Source of the DNA: Opitutia bacterium
Lineage (GTDB): Bacteria > Verrucomicrobiota > Verrucomicrobiia > Opitutales > Seribacteraceae
DNA: 5,909 nucleotides
Direction: 5' to 3'
Assembly (NCBI GenBank): GCA_018646565.1
Contig: JABGUO010000077.1
Location: forward strand, 1-5,909
In this document: one piece after another, positions 1 through 5,885 of the stretch
Numbering within the stretch: the first letter of the stretch is position 1
How the letters are laid out: every line of letters starts with the position of its first letter
Program-made: the position numbers and the translations under genes
Notes under the pieces: model-generated
What the model saw: only the letters and a program-made list of their open reading frames with translations
Told to the model about the DNA's origin: nothing
Databases searched by the model: none

Positions 1-1
1 G

Positions 2-73
2 GCCAGAGAGGGCCTAGTCTTAAACCTTCTCGGAGTTTTTATCATCACAGTGGTGGTTTATTTTTGCCTCTAA
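2..73 (+). CDS. C-terminal end of a membrane protein, possibly an SLC13/DASS-type anion transporter (partial)
   Basis: Frame 2 is open from the window edge to a TAA at 71-73 and gives 23 residues. They end in a long hydrophobic stretch, LVLNLLGVFIITVVVYFCL, that reads as a final transmembrane helix. A charged Arg-Glu-Gly followed by a hydrophobic, Leu-Asn-Leu-containing helix at the very C-terminus resembles sodium/sulfate or dicarboxylate symporters of the SLC13 (DASS) family. I judge this by pattern only, from very little sequence. The gene would end 60 bp before the first sulfatase on the same strand. A sulfate or organic-anion importer would make sense next to two sulfatases, and it may share their transcript. 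Frame 1 is also open across this stretch, but its translation is basic and low-complexity and looks non-coding. That the stretch is the end of a membrane protein gene is moderately supported; the family name is tentative. Confidence 0.5.
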   Translation, partial: AREGLVLNLLGVFIITVVVYFCL

Positions 74-133
74 AATAAATGTTTCACAACCTTTCTAAAA
101 CATAATGTTTATTGTAAACCTCAATCCTCACCT

Positions 134-1510
134 ATGAAAATTTTTTCAGCCATCCTTTTTACTTTTCTCATAATTGGACTGATTTGCCAGGCAAAGAAAC
201 AGCCCAATGTAATCTACATTCTGGCCGACGACTTGGGCTATGGGGAGGTGGGCTACAACGGACAAAGGATGATCAAAACGCCCGAATTAGATGCTTTGGC
301 TACAGGTGGCATGCGATTCACCGATCACTACTGTGGTAATGCAGTCTGTGCCCCATCCCGTGCATCTCTCGTAACCGGCAAGCATCCGGGCCATGCCTAC
401 ATCCGTGCGAATAGCCCAGGCTATCCAGTAGGACAAACCCCTATCCCAGCTAATTCCGAAACCATCGGCAAACTTATGAAACGAGCAGGCTACACTACTG
501 CTTGCATTGGAAAGTGGGGTCTCGGTGGTTTCCATAATTCGGGCAACCCAAACAAACAAGGGTTTGATTATTTCTATGGCTACACTGATCAACGGCAGGC
601 GCATGAATACTACCCGGAATACCTTTGGAAAAATGATAAAAAGGTTACGCTCGATAATGGCAACGGGAAGCAAAATGATTACAGCCATGATCTGCTGACT
701 AAAGAAGCCTTTAAGTTCGTAAATAACAATCAGGCTAAACCGTTCTTTCTCTACCTGGCCTACACCATTCCACATGTAAAGTGGCAAGTGCCTGACCTTG
801 GTCAGTATGCGGAAAAAGACTGGCCCGAAAAAATGAAAATTCAGGCGGCTATGGTCACACGTATGGACCGTGATATTGGCCAGTTAAAAAGGCTCCTTGA
901 AAAACTTGGAATCTCCGAAGACACGCTCATAATGTTCAACTCCGACAATGGTGCGCATGGACAAGGAGGAACATTGGATTTCTTCAAAACATCTGGAGAG
1001 TTAAAAGGAAAGAAAAGAAATATGTATGATGGGGGTGTGCGTTCTCCCCAGATTGCCTATTGGCCAAATAAAGTTCCAGCAGGCACAGTGAGTGATCACA
1101 TCTCCGCTTTTTGGGACATTTTACCCACCCTATCCGACCTGACCGGTGAACCCATCAAAGGAGAAACAGACGGGATATCCATGCTACCCACTCTACTGGG
1201 CAAGCCTGAAGGCCAAAAAAAACACTCCCATCTATACTGGGAATTGTATGAGAGTAATAAGCCTAATTGTGCCGTCCGCTACGATAAGTGGAAAGGAGTG
1301 GTGCTCGATACCCGCAAAGGATTAAAGATCGAACTCTATGATCTCTCAACCGATCAAGGTGAGTTAAAAAATGTCGCCAAGAATCATCCAGCTATTGTCA
1401 GTAAAATTGAACAAATGATGAGAGATTCTCACATACCAAACCCTTTTTGGGACAAGGCAAATAAACCATTATTTAATGCCCAGGCCGCAAAAGCTGCAAC
1501 TGGGCTCTAA
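134..1510 (+). CDS. Exported formylglycine-dependent sulfatase (arylsulfatase family, S1 type), first of a tandem pair
   Basis: Predicted to hydrolyse sulfate esters, most likely on sulfated polysaccharides or glycans, outside the cytoplasmic membrane. The 458 residues start with a Sec signal peptide (residues 1-20, cleavage probably after LICQA). Family landmarks follow in order: the metal-binding Asp pair D32-D33 in ILADDLGYG; the modification site C72-A-P-S-R76, where Cys becomes formylglycine; GYTTACIGKWGLG with K127; H214 in YTIPHVKW; the metal ligands D271-N272 in SDNG; and K294 before the YDGGVRSP motif. The C-terminal subdomain has the expected ELYDLSTDQGELKNVAKNHP segment. Length is normal and the gene looks intact. 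At position 129, where arylsulfatase A has an active-site His (GKWHLG), this protein has Gly; GKWGLG is, from memory, common in one branch of bacterial sulfatases. No Shine-Dalgarno precedes the ATG, and the start is chosen because it gives a complete signal peptide. The second sulfatase starts 20 bp after its stop. Substrate cannot be read from the sequence. A Cys-type site requires an FGE or anSME maturase, which must be encoded elsewhere. Confidence 0.95.
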   Translation: MKIFSAILFTFLIIGLICQAKKQPNVIYILADDLGYGEVGYNGQRMIKTPELDALATGGMRFTDHYCGNAVCAPSRASLVTGKHPGHAYIRANSPGYPVGQTPIPANSETIGKLMKRAGYTTACIGKWGLGGFHNSGNPNKQGFDYFYGYTDQRQAHEYYPEYLWKNDKKVTLDNGNGKQNDYSHDLLTKEAFKFVNNNQAKPFFLYLAYTIPHVKWQVPDLGQYAEKDWPEKMKIQAAMVTRMDRDIGQLKRLLEKLGISEDTLIMFNSDNGAHGQGGTLDFFKTSGELKGKKRNMYDGGVRSPQIAYWPNKVPAGTVSDHISAFWDILPTLSDLTGEPIKGETDGISMLPTLLGKPEGQKKHSHLYWELYESNKPNCAVRYDKWKGVVLDTRKGLKIELYDLSTDQGELKNVAKNHPAIVSKIEQMMRDSHIPNPFWDKANKPLFNAQAAKAATGL

Positions 1511-1530
1511 AGGAAATTCTACCAATACTT

Positions 1531-3036
1531 ATGCGTACCATTACGCTACTCACCTACTTGCTTTATTCGCTCCACCTTTTCGGCCAGAACGAATCAAATA
1601 AACCCAACATCATACTTTTCCTCGTCGATGATATGGGACTGATGGACACCTCCGTTCCCATGCTGGTGAACAAAGATGGTAAGCCTCAGAAGCATCCTCT
1701 CAACGGATTTTACCGCACGCCCAATATGGAGCGTCTGGCCAAGCAGGGTGTGAGGTTTTCCCAGTTCTATGCCCAGTCTGTCTGCTCTCCAACCCGGGTT
1801 TCCTTAATGACTGGTCAAAACTCAGCCAGACACCGAGTCACTCAGTGGATTAATCCGGAAACCAAAAACCATGGACCTGCAGATTGGAACTGGGAAGGAC
1901 TGACGAGCAAAGATGTCACCCTACCAGCCCTTCTCCAAAAAAATGGGTACCATACGATCTTTTCCGGCAAAGCTCACTTTGCTCCCACTGAATATGAAGG
2001 TGCCGATCCGGCCAACCTTGGGTTCGATGTAAACATTGCCGGTTGTGCTTTTGGTTCGCCCGGTAGTTATTTGGGAGTGGATGGATACGGCAACCTCGAT
2101 CCTAAAAGAAAGAAAAGAGCTATTCCCGGTCTCGAAAAATATCACAATACCGATGTCTTTTTATCGGAGGCAATCACGCGGGAAGCAATCTCTGCCATCG
2201 ACAATTCCTTGAAAAAAGAATCACCCTTCTTTCTCTATATGTCGCACTATGCCGCCCACAGCCCTTTTCAGACGGACCCGAGGTTTGGAGACAACTACAA
2301 GGACTCAGGCAAATCCAGGCCGGCCAATTCCTTCGCCACCCTGATCGAAGGAATGGATAAGTCGTTGGGCGATCTAATGGATCACTTAGAAAGCAAGGGC
2401 GTAGAGGAAAATACACTAGTTCTTTTTGTTGGCGACAATGGATCGGACGCCCCCCTTGGAGATACCTATGGGTACTTTAGTTCAGCTCCCCTTCGCGGTA
2501 AAAAGGGAACCTGCTACGAAGGAGGTTTGCGCGTTCCCTTCATTGCCGGGTGGGCAAAGCCGGGGAAAGCGAATTCCTTTCCCATCGCTCAAAACGCAGT
2601 GCATTACCAACAGATCGGAACGGTGATGGATATTTATGCCACCATTCTCGATGCAACCGGAACGAAAAATCCGTCCGACCACACCATTGATGGCGTTAGT
2701 CTGATTCCACAATTGCAGGGGAAAAACAATCCCGATCGGTCGGACCATTTCCTCTGTCACTTTCCCCACAGCCACCGAAGTTCCTATTTCACCTCCTATC
2801 GCAAAGAAGACTGGAAGCTCATCTATCGCTACAAGACCAAAGTGGGTAAAAGAACTCTTCCCCAATATGAGCTGTATGATCTGGCAAGTGATCCCTACGA
2901 AAAAACCAATCTTGCCGATCAAAAACCAAACAAACTAAAGACCTTGACCGAGCAAATGATGGCTCAACTTAAAGCAGAAGGTGCTCAGTACGCAATTGAT
3001 TCAAGCAAGAAGGAACTAAGGCCTATCCTTCCGTAA
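1531..3036 (+). CDS. Exported formylglycine-dependent sulfatase (S1 type), second of a tandem pair
   Basis: A second sulfate-ester hydrolase of the alkaline-phosphatase superfamily, 501 residues, acting in the periplasm or outside the cell. A signal peptide covers about residues 1-19 (hydrophobic LLTYLLYSLHLFG). Landmarks: D33-D34 in LFLVDDMG; the formylglycine site C85-S-P-T-R89 followed by VSLMTGQ; K147 and H149 in SGKAHF; H243 in YAAHSP; D302-N303 in GDNGSD; K325 in RGKKGTCYEGGLRVP; and the C-terminal ELYDLASDPYEKTNLA signature. All catalytic and metal positions known from arylsulfatases are filled. It differs from its upstream neighbour by an insertion between the Asp pair and the first conserved Thr-Pro (about residues 40-60), by an ARHRVTQWINPE segment after the active site, and by Thr instead of Ser in the Cys-x-Pro-x-Arg motif. 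It therefore belongs to another subfamily and probably has another substrate or linkage. It lies 20 bp downstream of the first sulfatase. An AGGA at 1511-1514 is too far from the ATG (16 bp) to be an ordinary ribosome binding site. The gene is convergent with the unknown gene to its right. Confidence 0.95.
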   Translation: MRTITLLTYLLYSLHLFGQNESNKPNIILFLVDDMGLMDTSVPMLVNKDGKPQKHPLNGFYRTPNMERLAKQGVRFSQFYAQSVCSPTRVSLMTGQNSARHRVTQWINPETKNHGPADWNWEGLTSKDVTLPALLQKNGYHTIFSGKAHFAPTEYEGADPANLGFDVNIAGCAFGSPGSYLGVDGYGNLDPKRKKRAIPGLEKYHNTDVFLSEAITREAISAIDNSLKKESPFFLYMSHYAAHSPFQTDPRFGDNYKDSGKSRPANSFATLIEGMDKSLGDLMDHLESKGVEENTLVLFVGDNGSDAPLGDTYGYFSSAPLRGKKGTCYEGGLRVPFIAGWAKPGKANSFPIAQNAVHYQQIGTVMDIYATILDATGTKNPSDHTIDGVSLIPQLQGKNNPDRSDHFLCHFPHSHRSSYFTSYRKEDWKLIYRYKTKVGKRTLPQYELYDLASDPYEKTNLADQKPNKLKTLTEQMMAQLKAEGAQYAIDSSKKELRPILP

Positions 3037-3136
3037 TTCGTGCATTAGCCGGGTAGTGAGACTTGGACGAATGCAACCGCAGATATACGGTTACCAAAGA
3101 CTTTCCGGATGGCCCCTGTGCCTATTTTCTTACTGA

Positions 3137-3185
3137 TAGCTGACCGGTCACCCCCCACTATTTCGGGTCGGAACCGGTTAAGCTA
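3137..3185. repeat. Imperfect inverted repeat in the convergent intergenic region, possible transcription-end structure
   Basis: The left arm TAGCTGACCGGT (3137-3148) can pair with the right arm ACCGGTTAAGCTA (3173-3185): a 6-bp ACCGGT stem and a 5-bp TAGCT stem separated by a small bulge. Within the 24-nt loop, ACCC (3150-3153) can also pair with GGGT (3165-3168). It lies about 100 bp past the stop of the second sulfatase and about 95 bp past the stop of the oppositely oriented unknown gene, a natural place for a bidirectional terminator. There is no T-run right after the stem on either strand, so it is not a standard intrinsic terminator. It could instead block exonucleases or be a remnant of a mobile repeat. 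The rest of 3037-3280 holds only short weak hairpins, for example AACCG/CGGTT at 3075-3092 and GCCAT/ATGGC at 3221-3233, and no supported gene. Confidence 0.4.
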
Positions 3186-3280
3186 AGAGGAAATTCAGTC
3201 AGGTAATATTTTAATTCTTTGCCATCAAATGGCGTTGAAGTACAAGGAGAAACCAAGGAATGCCTAATTTCAACCGGGGG

Positions 3281-4945
3281 CTATAACTTCAATTTCCAAG
3301 AATGACTGATGTAGGCAGCTGAGCCTAATTCAACAATCGCCCGGATTGTTTTTACGGGAATGCTCGTTTGTAAAAAATACTGACCGTTTCCATGCCCCAC
3401 ATTTCCTGAAATAGGCGGAAATTTCATCTTCTGGGCCCTCTCTATTTCTTGAGTCCATTGACTAAGGTCTAAGCCACTTTCCTTTAACACATTCCCTATC
3501 AACTTTCCATAACCTAAAAGATCTAACTGCCATGCAACCGCATGCTGTGGGCCTAAAGTGATTTCCTTGGAAAGGTTGTTTCTCAATGGCTTTCCCGACT
3601 TAACCGCCCTCAAACTCTGCCTCAAAGCCTTCCTGCTGGTTGCCGTTACAGATTTCCCCTCATGAACGCAGTAATATAGGTTTTGGTTGGCAAAGGAAGA
3701 AACTTTGGAGCCCTTCGTTTCTCGTTCTAGGTTTACTTTTAGAAACAATACTTTCGTGCCATCGATTGGTTTGGCCTCCTTCACCACAAAATTTGGTTTC
3801 CAATCAGGCGCGGGCGGGCCGGAGAAGGCTTCTTGATTAAAAAAAGTATTGGTTTCAGCAAGTAACTCCTTGAAATCACCAATCGAAGCTTCGGTGGATC
3901 CTACTTGCACATACCCCAGTAGATCCCCATCGCCTAGATCACGATAACTGATAGCCGAATGGCCCGAATAGAGTTTGGCTCCCTTTCGAATCATGGATAA
4001 AACCGAAGAAACAAATTGCTTAACCTCTTTGTCCATTAATCCCTTTTCCAATTTGACGAGAAGATATTCGAGGTACACTGCATGAGAAGCAATGTTTAGA
4101 TTCGTCACTCCCTCCATCCATCCACCGCTTTGCACAAACTGGGAAACTCCTTTTTCCTGGTTAAGATTTTGAGAAGGGGGCAAAGAGGAGAAAAGCTTGT
4201 CCAGTTCCGTGCCATCCCGGCCCGACACCCTCAAGTTAAGAACAACCTCTTTTTCCAGAAGAGACAGCGAGAATGTAATCGCTTCCACATTGCTCAACTC
4301 TTCCAAAAGAAGATTTATAACAAGGCCTTCATCTTTGGAACGTGAGGGAACATGGTGATTCATTTGATCGAACAAATCATCATGGAAGGTGTTAAGTAAG
4401 CAGCCAAACTCAACCGTAGTGGGGGGCTGCCACTCGGCAAACCTGATAATCGAAGACCAGTCCTTTACTTCTTCAAACAACCCAGGCTTATTGCTAACCA
4501 TGGTCCAACCCTCGATTTCCTTAACGGATAATCCTTGGGTTTTAATTTGAGCAGGTATCGGGCTGTTTGGATCTAATTTAAACACTCCGAGTATCGTGGC
4601 ATTTTTTTCCTGAAAATCATCAAAGAGAATGACGGTGCTCGAATGATCTGGAGACACAGAAGAAAGAGTGGGGTCGCCAAGAAAAGCCCCAACGATTACA
4701 GGCAAGAGCTGAGTTTGATTATTTTCAGGCTGCACCTCATTGGCCAGACTCTGGAGTTTTTTAATAAGACTGGGAAGCGGGCTCGTCTTAGCATAGGCAA
4801 CCGGCTTCACCTCCGCCCCAGGTGCTTCAAGTTTTGGGAAAAGCTGGCGGGGAGGTGGCGTAGCATGGAGGGAACACACCAACAAAGAACTTGCATTAGC
4901 AAGAATGAGTGAAGACAAACAAAAAGAGAGGGATAGAATTTTCAT
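3281..4945 (-). CDS. Large exported protein of unknown function (554 aa)
   Basis: I do not recognise a named family. The N-terminus is a signal peptide: Met-Lys, then a hydrophobic run to about residue 26, with plausible cleavage after ANA (residue 18) or LHA (residue 28). A Pro-rich linker follows (TPPPRQLFPKLEAPG). LLVC at residues 21-24 resembles a lipobox, but Val before the Cys makes lipidation unlikely. There is no further transmembrane helix, so the mature protein should be periplasmic or secreted. The body alternates predicted strands and helices: a segment around 80-150 (LLPVIVGAFLGDP, TVILFDDF, ATILGVFKLD), one around 205-255 (ITFSLSLLEKEVVLNLRVSGRDGTELDKLF), and one around 395-480 (KVLFLKVNLE, YYCVHEGKSVTATSRKALRQSL). 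The last contains a 'visible in the map, then test each element' style seen in uncharacterised secreted proteins of Verrucomicrobiota and Planctomycetota; that likeness is an impression only. No catalytic motif is evident. It is transcribed leftward, 85 bp after the HTH gene, and converges on the sulfatases. No Shine-Dalgarno precedes the ATG; the start is supported by the signal peptide. Confidence 0.85.
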   Translation of the reverse strand: MKILSLSFCLSSLILANASSLLVCSLHATPPPRQLFPKLEAPGAEVKPVAYAKTSPLPSLIKKLQSLANEVQPENNQTQLLPVIVGAFLGDPTLSSVSPDHSSTVILFDDFQEKNATILGVFKLDPNSPIPAQIKTQGLSVKEIEGWTMVSNKPGLFEEVKDWSSIIRFAEWQPPTTVEFGCLLNTFHDDLFDQMNHHVPSRSKDEGLVINLLLEELSNVEAITFSLSLLEKEVVLNLRVSGRDGTELDKLFSSLPPSQNLNQEKGVSQFVQSGGWMEGVTNLNIASHAVYLEYLLVKLEKGLMDKEVKQFVSSVLSMIRKGAKLYSGHSAISYRDLGDGDLLGYVQVGSTEASIGDFKELLAETNTFFNQEAFSGPPAPDWKPNFVVKEAKPIDGTKVLFLKVNLERETKGSKVSSFANQNLYYCVHEGKSVTATSRKALRQSLRAVKSGKPLRNNLSKEITLGPQHAVAWQLDLLGYGKLIGNVLKESGLDLSQWTQEIERAQKMKFPPISGNVGHGNGQYFLQTSIPVKTIRAIVELGSAAYISHSWKLKL

Positions 4946-4994
4946 GATAATCGCGGGGATTCGTTAAAGGGTAAGCTTCGTGCATTCAGATGAT

Positions 4995-5031
4995 TAAATA
5001 AAAAAGGAATGATTGAACAGGGGAACTCCTT
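4995..5031 (-). terminator. Weak terminator-like hairpin after the HTH gene
   Basis: Reading the minus strand from the stop of the HTH gene, AAGGA (5031-5027) can pair with TCCTT (5008-5004), and a T-rich run continues directly from the second arm (CCTTTTTTATTT, to 4995). The stem is only 5 bp with an 18-nt loop, so on energy grounds it is weak. If functional it would end or attenuate the DUF2975/HTH transcript before the 554-aa gene. This is a guess from layout and the T-run. Confidence 0.22.
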
Positions 5032-5252
5032 CATGTTGGATTCTTCTCATCATTGATATACTCCAATAAATCTCCGGGTTGTGCATCCAAAGCCTTGCAG
5101 ATGGCACACAGGGTGGAGAACTTGATTGCCTTGGCTTTTCCCGTTTTAAGAATCGATAAATTGGCATCAGTTATCCCCACAATTGATGCAAGTTCATTGA
5201 GGCGCATTTTTCGTTGGGCAAGCAGGACATCGAGTTTCACATTAATACTCAT
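5031..5252 (-). CDS. Small XRE/Cro-type helix-turn-helix regulator, YozG-like
   Basis: A 73-residue DNA-binding protein that is nearly all one Cro/C1-type HTH domain. Residues 5-16 (VKLDVLLAQRKM) form helix 1. Residues 18-25 (LNELASIV) and the recognition segment 28-38 (TDANLSILKTG) form the HTH. Residues 40-56 (AKAIKFSTLCAICKALD) give the following helices, ending with the characteristic QPGDLLEY. The order NLSILKTGKA..FSTL..IC.ALD.QPGDLLEY is the typical pattern of YozG-like single-domain regulators, which in many bacteria sit next to a DUF2975 membrane protein, as here. It is encoded 21 bp after the DUF2975 stop on the same strand and surely shares its transcript. Such proteins usually act as dimers and often repress their own operon. 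That is inference here; a candidate operator lies upstream of the first gene. The ATG is preceded by an A/T-rich stretch without Shine-Dalgarno. An ATG 5 bp upstream is out of frame and stops after two codons. Confidence 0.93.
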   Translation of the reverse strand: MSINVKLDVLLAQRKMRLNELASIVGITDANLSILKTGKAKAIKFSTLCAICKALDAQPGDLLEYINDEKNPT

Positions 5253-5273
5253 AACATAAGAATTTTAATTTCT

Positions 5274-5825
5274 TTAAATAGTGAGTTCCGAGTCTTTCTC
5301 CAGTTCTACTCCGACCATTATAATTCTGGCTACAACCAATAGAAAAAACCCGAGAATGAGTTTGGTAATCGAGAAAGTAAACGAAGGAATAAAGCTGGCA
5401 ATGTATGAGTTACTGGCGATGTATAAATAAGAGAGAGTTACAAAACTAACCACCAGCTTAAAGATTGTTTCAATAAGAATGAGCCGGCCAATCCATCGAA
5501 TGCTCTTACTGCTGGATACAGAAAAGATGCCATCATGATCGCAGCTTTTCAGGAAACGCATAATAAGCAAGATGAGCACGACCCAATATAAGGCCGAAAA
5601 AACCATTGTTCCGAACAAGGTCCCGTTCTTCCATGCCTGATCAGTAAAGGTAAAGCCAAGCTTATATTCTCCGGAGTTTGATTCCTCACCACTTAACTGA
5701 ATTCCTGCCCCAATCACTCCGGCAACTACGAAAAAGATAACAATCCAGCAAATGGGAATGAGTTTTTTGGATATGGCTCTGATGCGTTCAGATTGGTTGG
5801 TTGAATTCTCTTTGGTGCTATTCAT
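5274..5825 (-). CDS. DUF2975 family four-helix membrane protein
   Basis: An integral membrane protein of 183 residues with four predicted transmembrane helices at about 22-43, 71-91, 113-136 and 150-172. A hydrophilic N-terminus of about 20 residues (MNSTKENSTNQSERIRAISK) precedes them, and a polar non-cytoplasmic-looking loop of about 27 residues (44-70) follows helix 1. Family-like features are the FLKSCDHDGIFS segment after helix 2, then an SIRWIGRLI segment entering helix 3, and the short C-terminal tail GVELEKDSELTI, which matches the 'leu-glu-x-asp-x-glu-leu-thr-ile/val' end of DUF2975 proteins. These have no established biochemical function. They are repeatedly paired with a small YozG-type HTH protein, which follows here after 21 bp. 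A sensor, an immunity-like membrane partner, or a protein controlled by the HTH are all possible; the sequence does not decide. The ATG has no Shine-Dalgarno; the upstream region is very AT-rich. Confidence 0.88.
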   Translation of the reverse strand: MNSTKENSTNQSERIRAISKKLIPICWIVIFFVVAGVIGAGIQLSGEESNSGEYKLGFTFTDQAWKNGTLFGTMVFSALYWVVLILLIMRFLKSCDHDGIFSVSSSKSIRWIGRLILIETIFKLVVSFVTLSYLYIASNSYIASFIPSFTFSITKLILGFFLLVVARIIMVGVELEKDSELTI

Positions 5826-5830
5826 GAGAT

Positions 5831-5861
5831 ATTAAAATTAATAGTTTTTACCTAAAGTCAA
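5831..5861 (-). promoter_or_regulatory. Candidate promoter for the DUF2975/HTH operon
   Basis: On the minus strand a near-consensus -35 hexamer TTGACT (5861-5856) is followed 19 bp later by TTTAAT (5836-5831) as a possible -10. The spacing is longer than the usual 17 bp, and the transcript would then start almost at the ATG at 5825, which would make the message leaderless. The whole stretch from 5826 to the window end is strongly A+T-rich, as expected of a promoter, so hexamer matches by chance are common. The -35 is the more convincing half. Confidence 0.3.
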
Positions 5862-5868
5862 TATATAT

Positions 5869-5885
5869 TTATTGTTTTACAATAA
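5869..5885. promoter_or_regulatory. Perfect 17-bp palindrome upstream of the DUF2975/HTH operon, candidate operator
   Basis: TTATTGT (5869-5875) and ACAATAA (5879-5885) are exact inverted repeats of 7 bp separated by TTT. The element lies 44 bp before the DUF2975 start codon and 7 bp upstream of the candidate -35 hexamer. A short two-fold symmetric site beside the promoter of an operon encoding a Cro-type regulator is what an autoregulatory operator would look like. Binding by this HTH is an inference. AT-rich sequence raises the chance of accidental symmetry, but a perfect 7+7 repeat placed here is still notable. It could also control a gene to the right of the window. Confidence 0.4.

Noticed and set aside
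137..196. Lipoprotein signal for the first sulfatase (Cys at residue 18)
   Set aside because: The residues before the Cys are Gly-Leu-Ile, which do not match a lipobox requiring a small residue directly before Cys. A standard Sec cleavage after Ala20 fits better.
287..787. 166-codon open frame on the minus strand inside the first sulfatase
   Set aside because: It lies entirely opposite a strongly supported sulfatase gene, and its translation shows no domain or signal.
2482..2922. 146-codon open frame on the minus strand inside the second sulfatase
   Set aside because: It is antisense to the conserved C-terminal half of the sulfatase, including its GDNG and YEGG motifs, so its openness is a by-product of codon use there.
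3041..3075. Possible integron attC-like or stem-loop element (TGCATT/AATGCA with a 23-nt loop)
   Set aside because: Only 6 bp pair, there are no attC core sites (GTTRRRY/RYYYAAC), and no integrase or cassette organisation is present.
4643..4912. 89-codon open frame on the plus strand opposite the N-terminal part of the unknown secreted protein
   Set aside because: The composition is basic and low in hydrophobic pattern, and it overlaps the signal peptide and first domain of a better-supported gene.
3037..4986. Ten-base direct repeat TTCGTGCATT at 3037-3046 and 4977-4986, flanking the 554-aa gene
   Set aside because: It looks like a possible target-site duplication, but several shared 10-mers are expected by chance in a window this size. 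There are no terminal inverted repeats or transposase, and the gene is not a known mobile element.
5053..5259. 68-codon open frame on the plus strand opposite the HTH gene
   Set aside because: The opposite strand encodes a clear HTH domain; this frame is its shadow.
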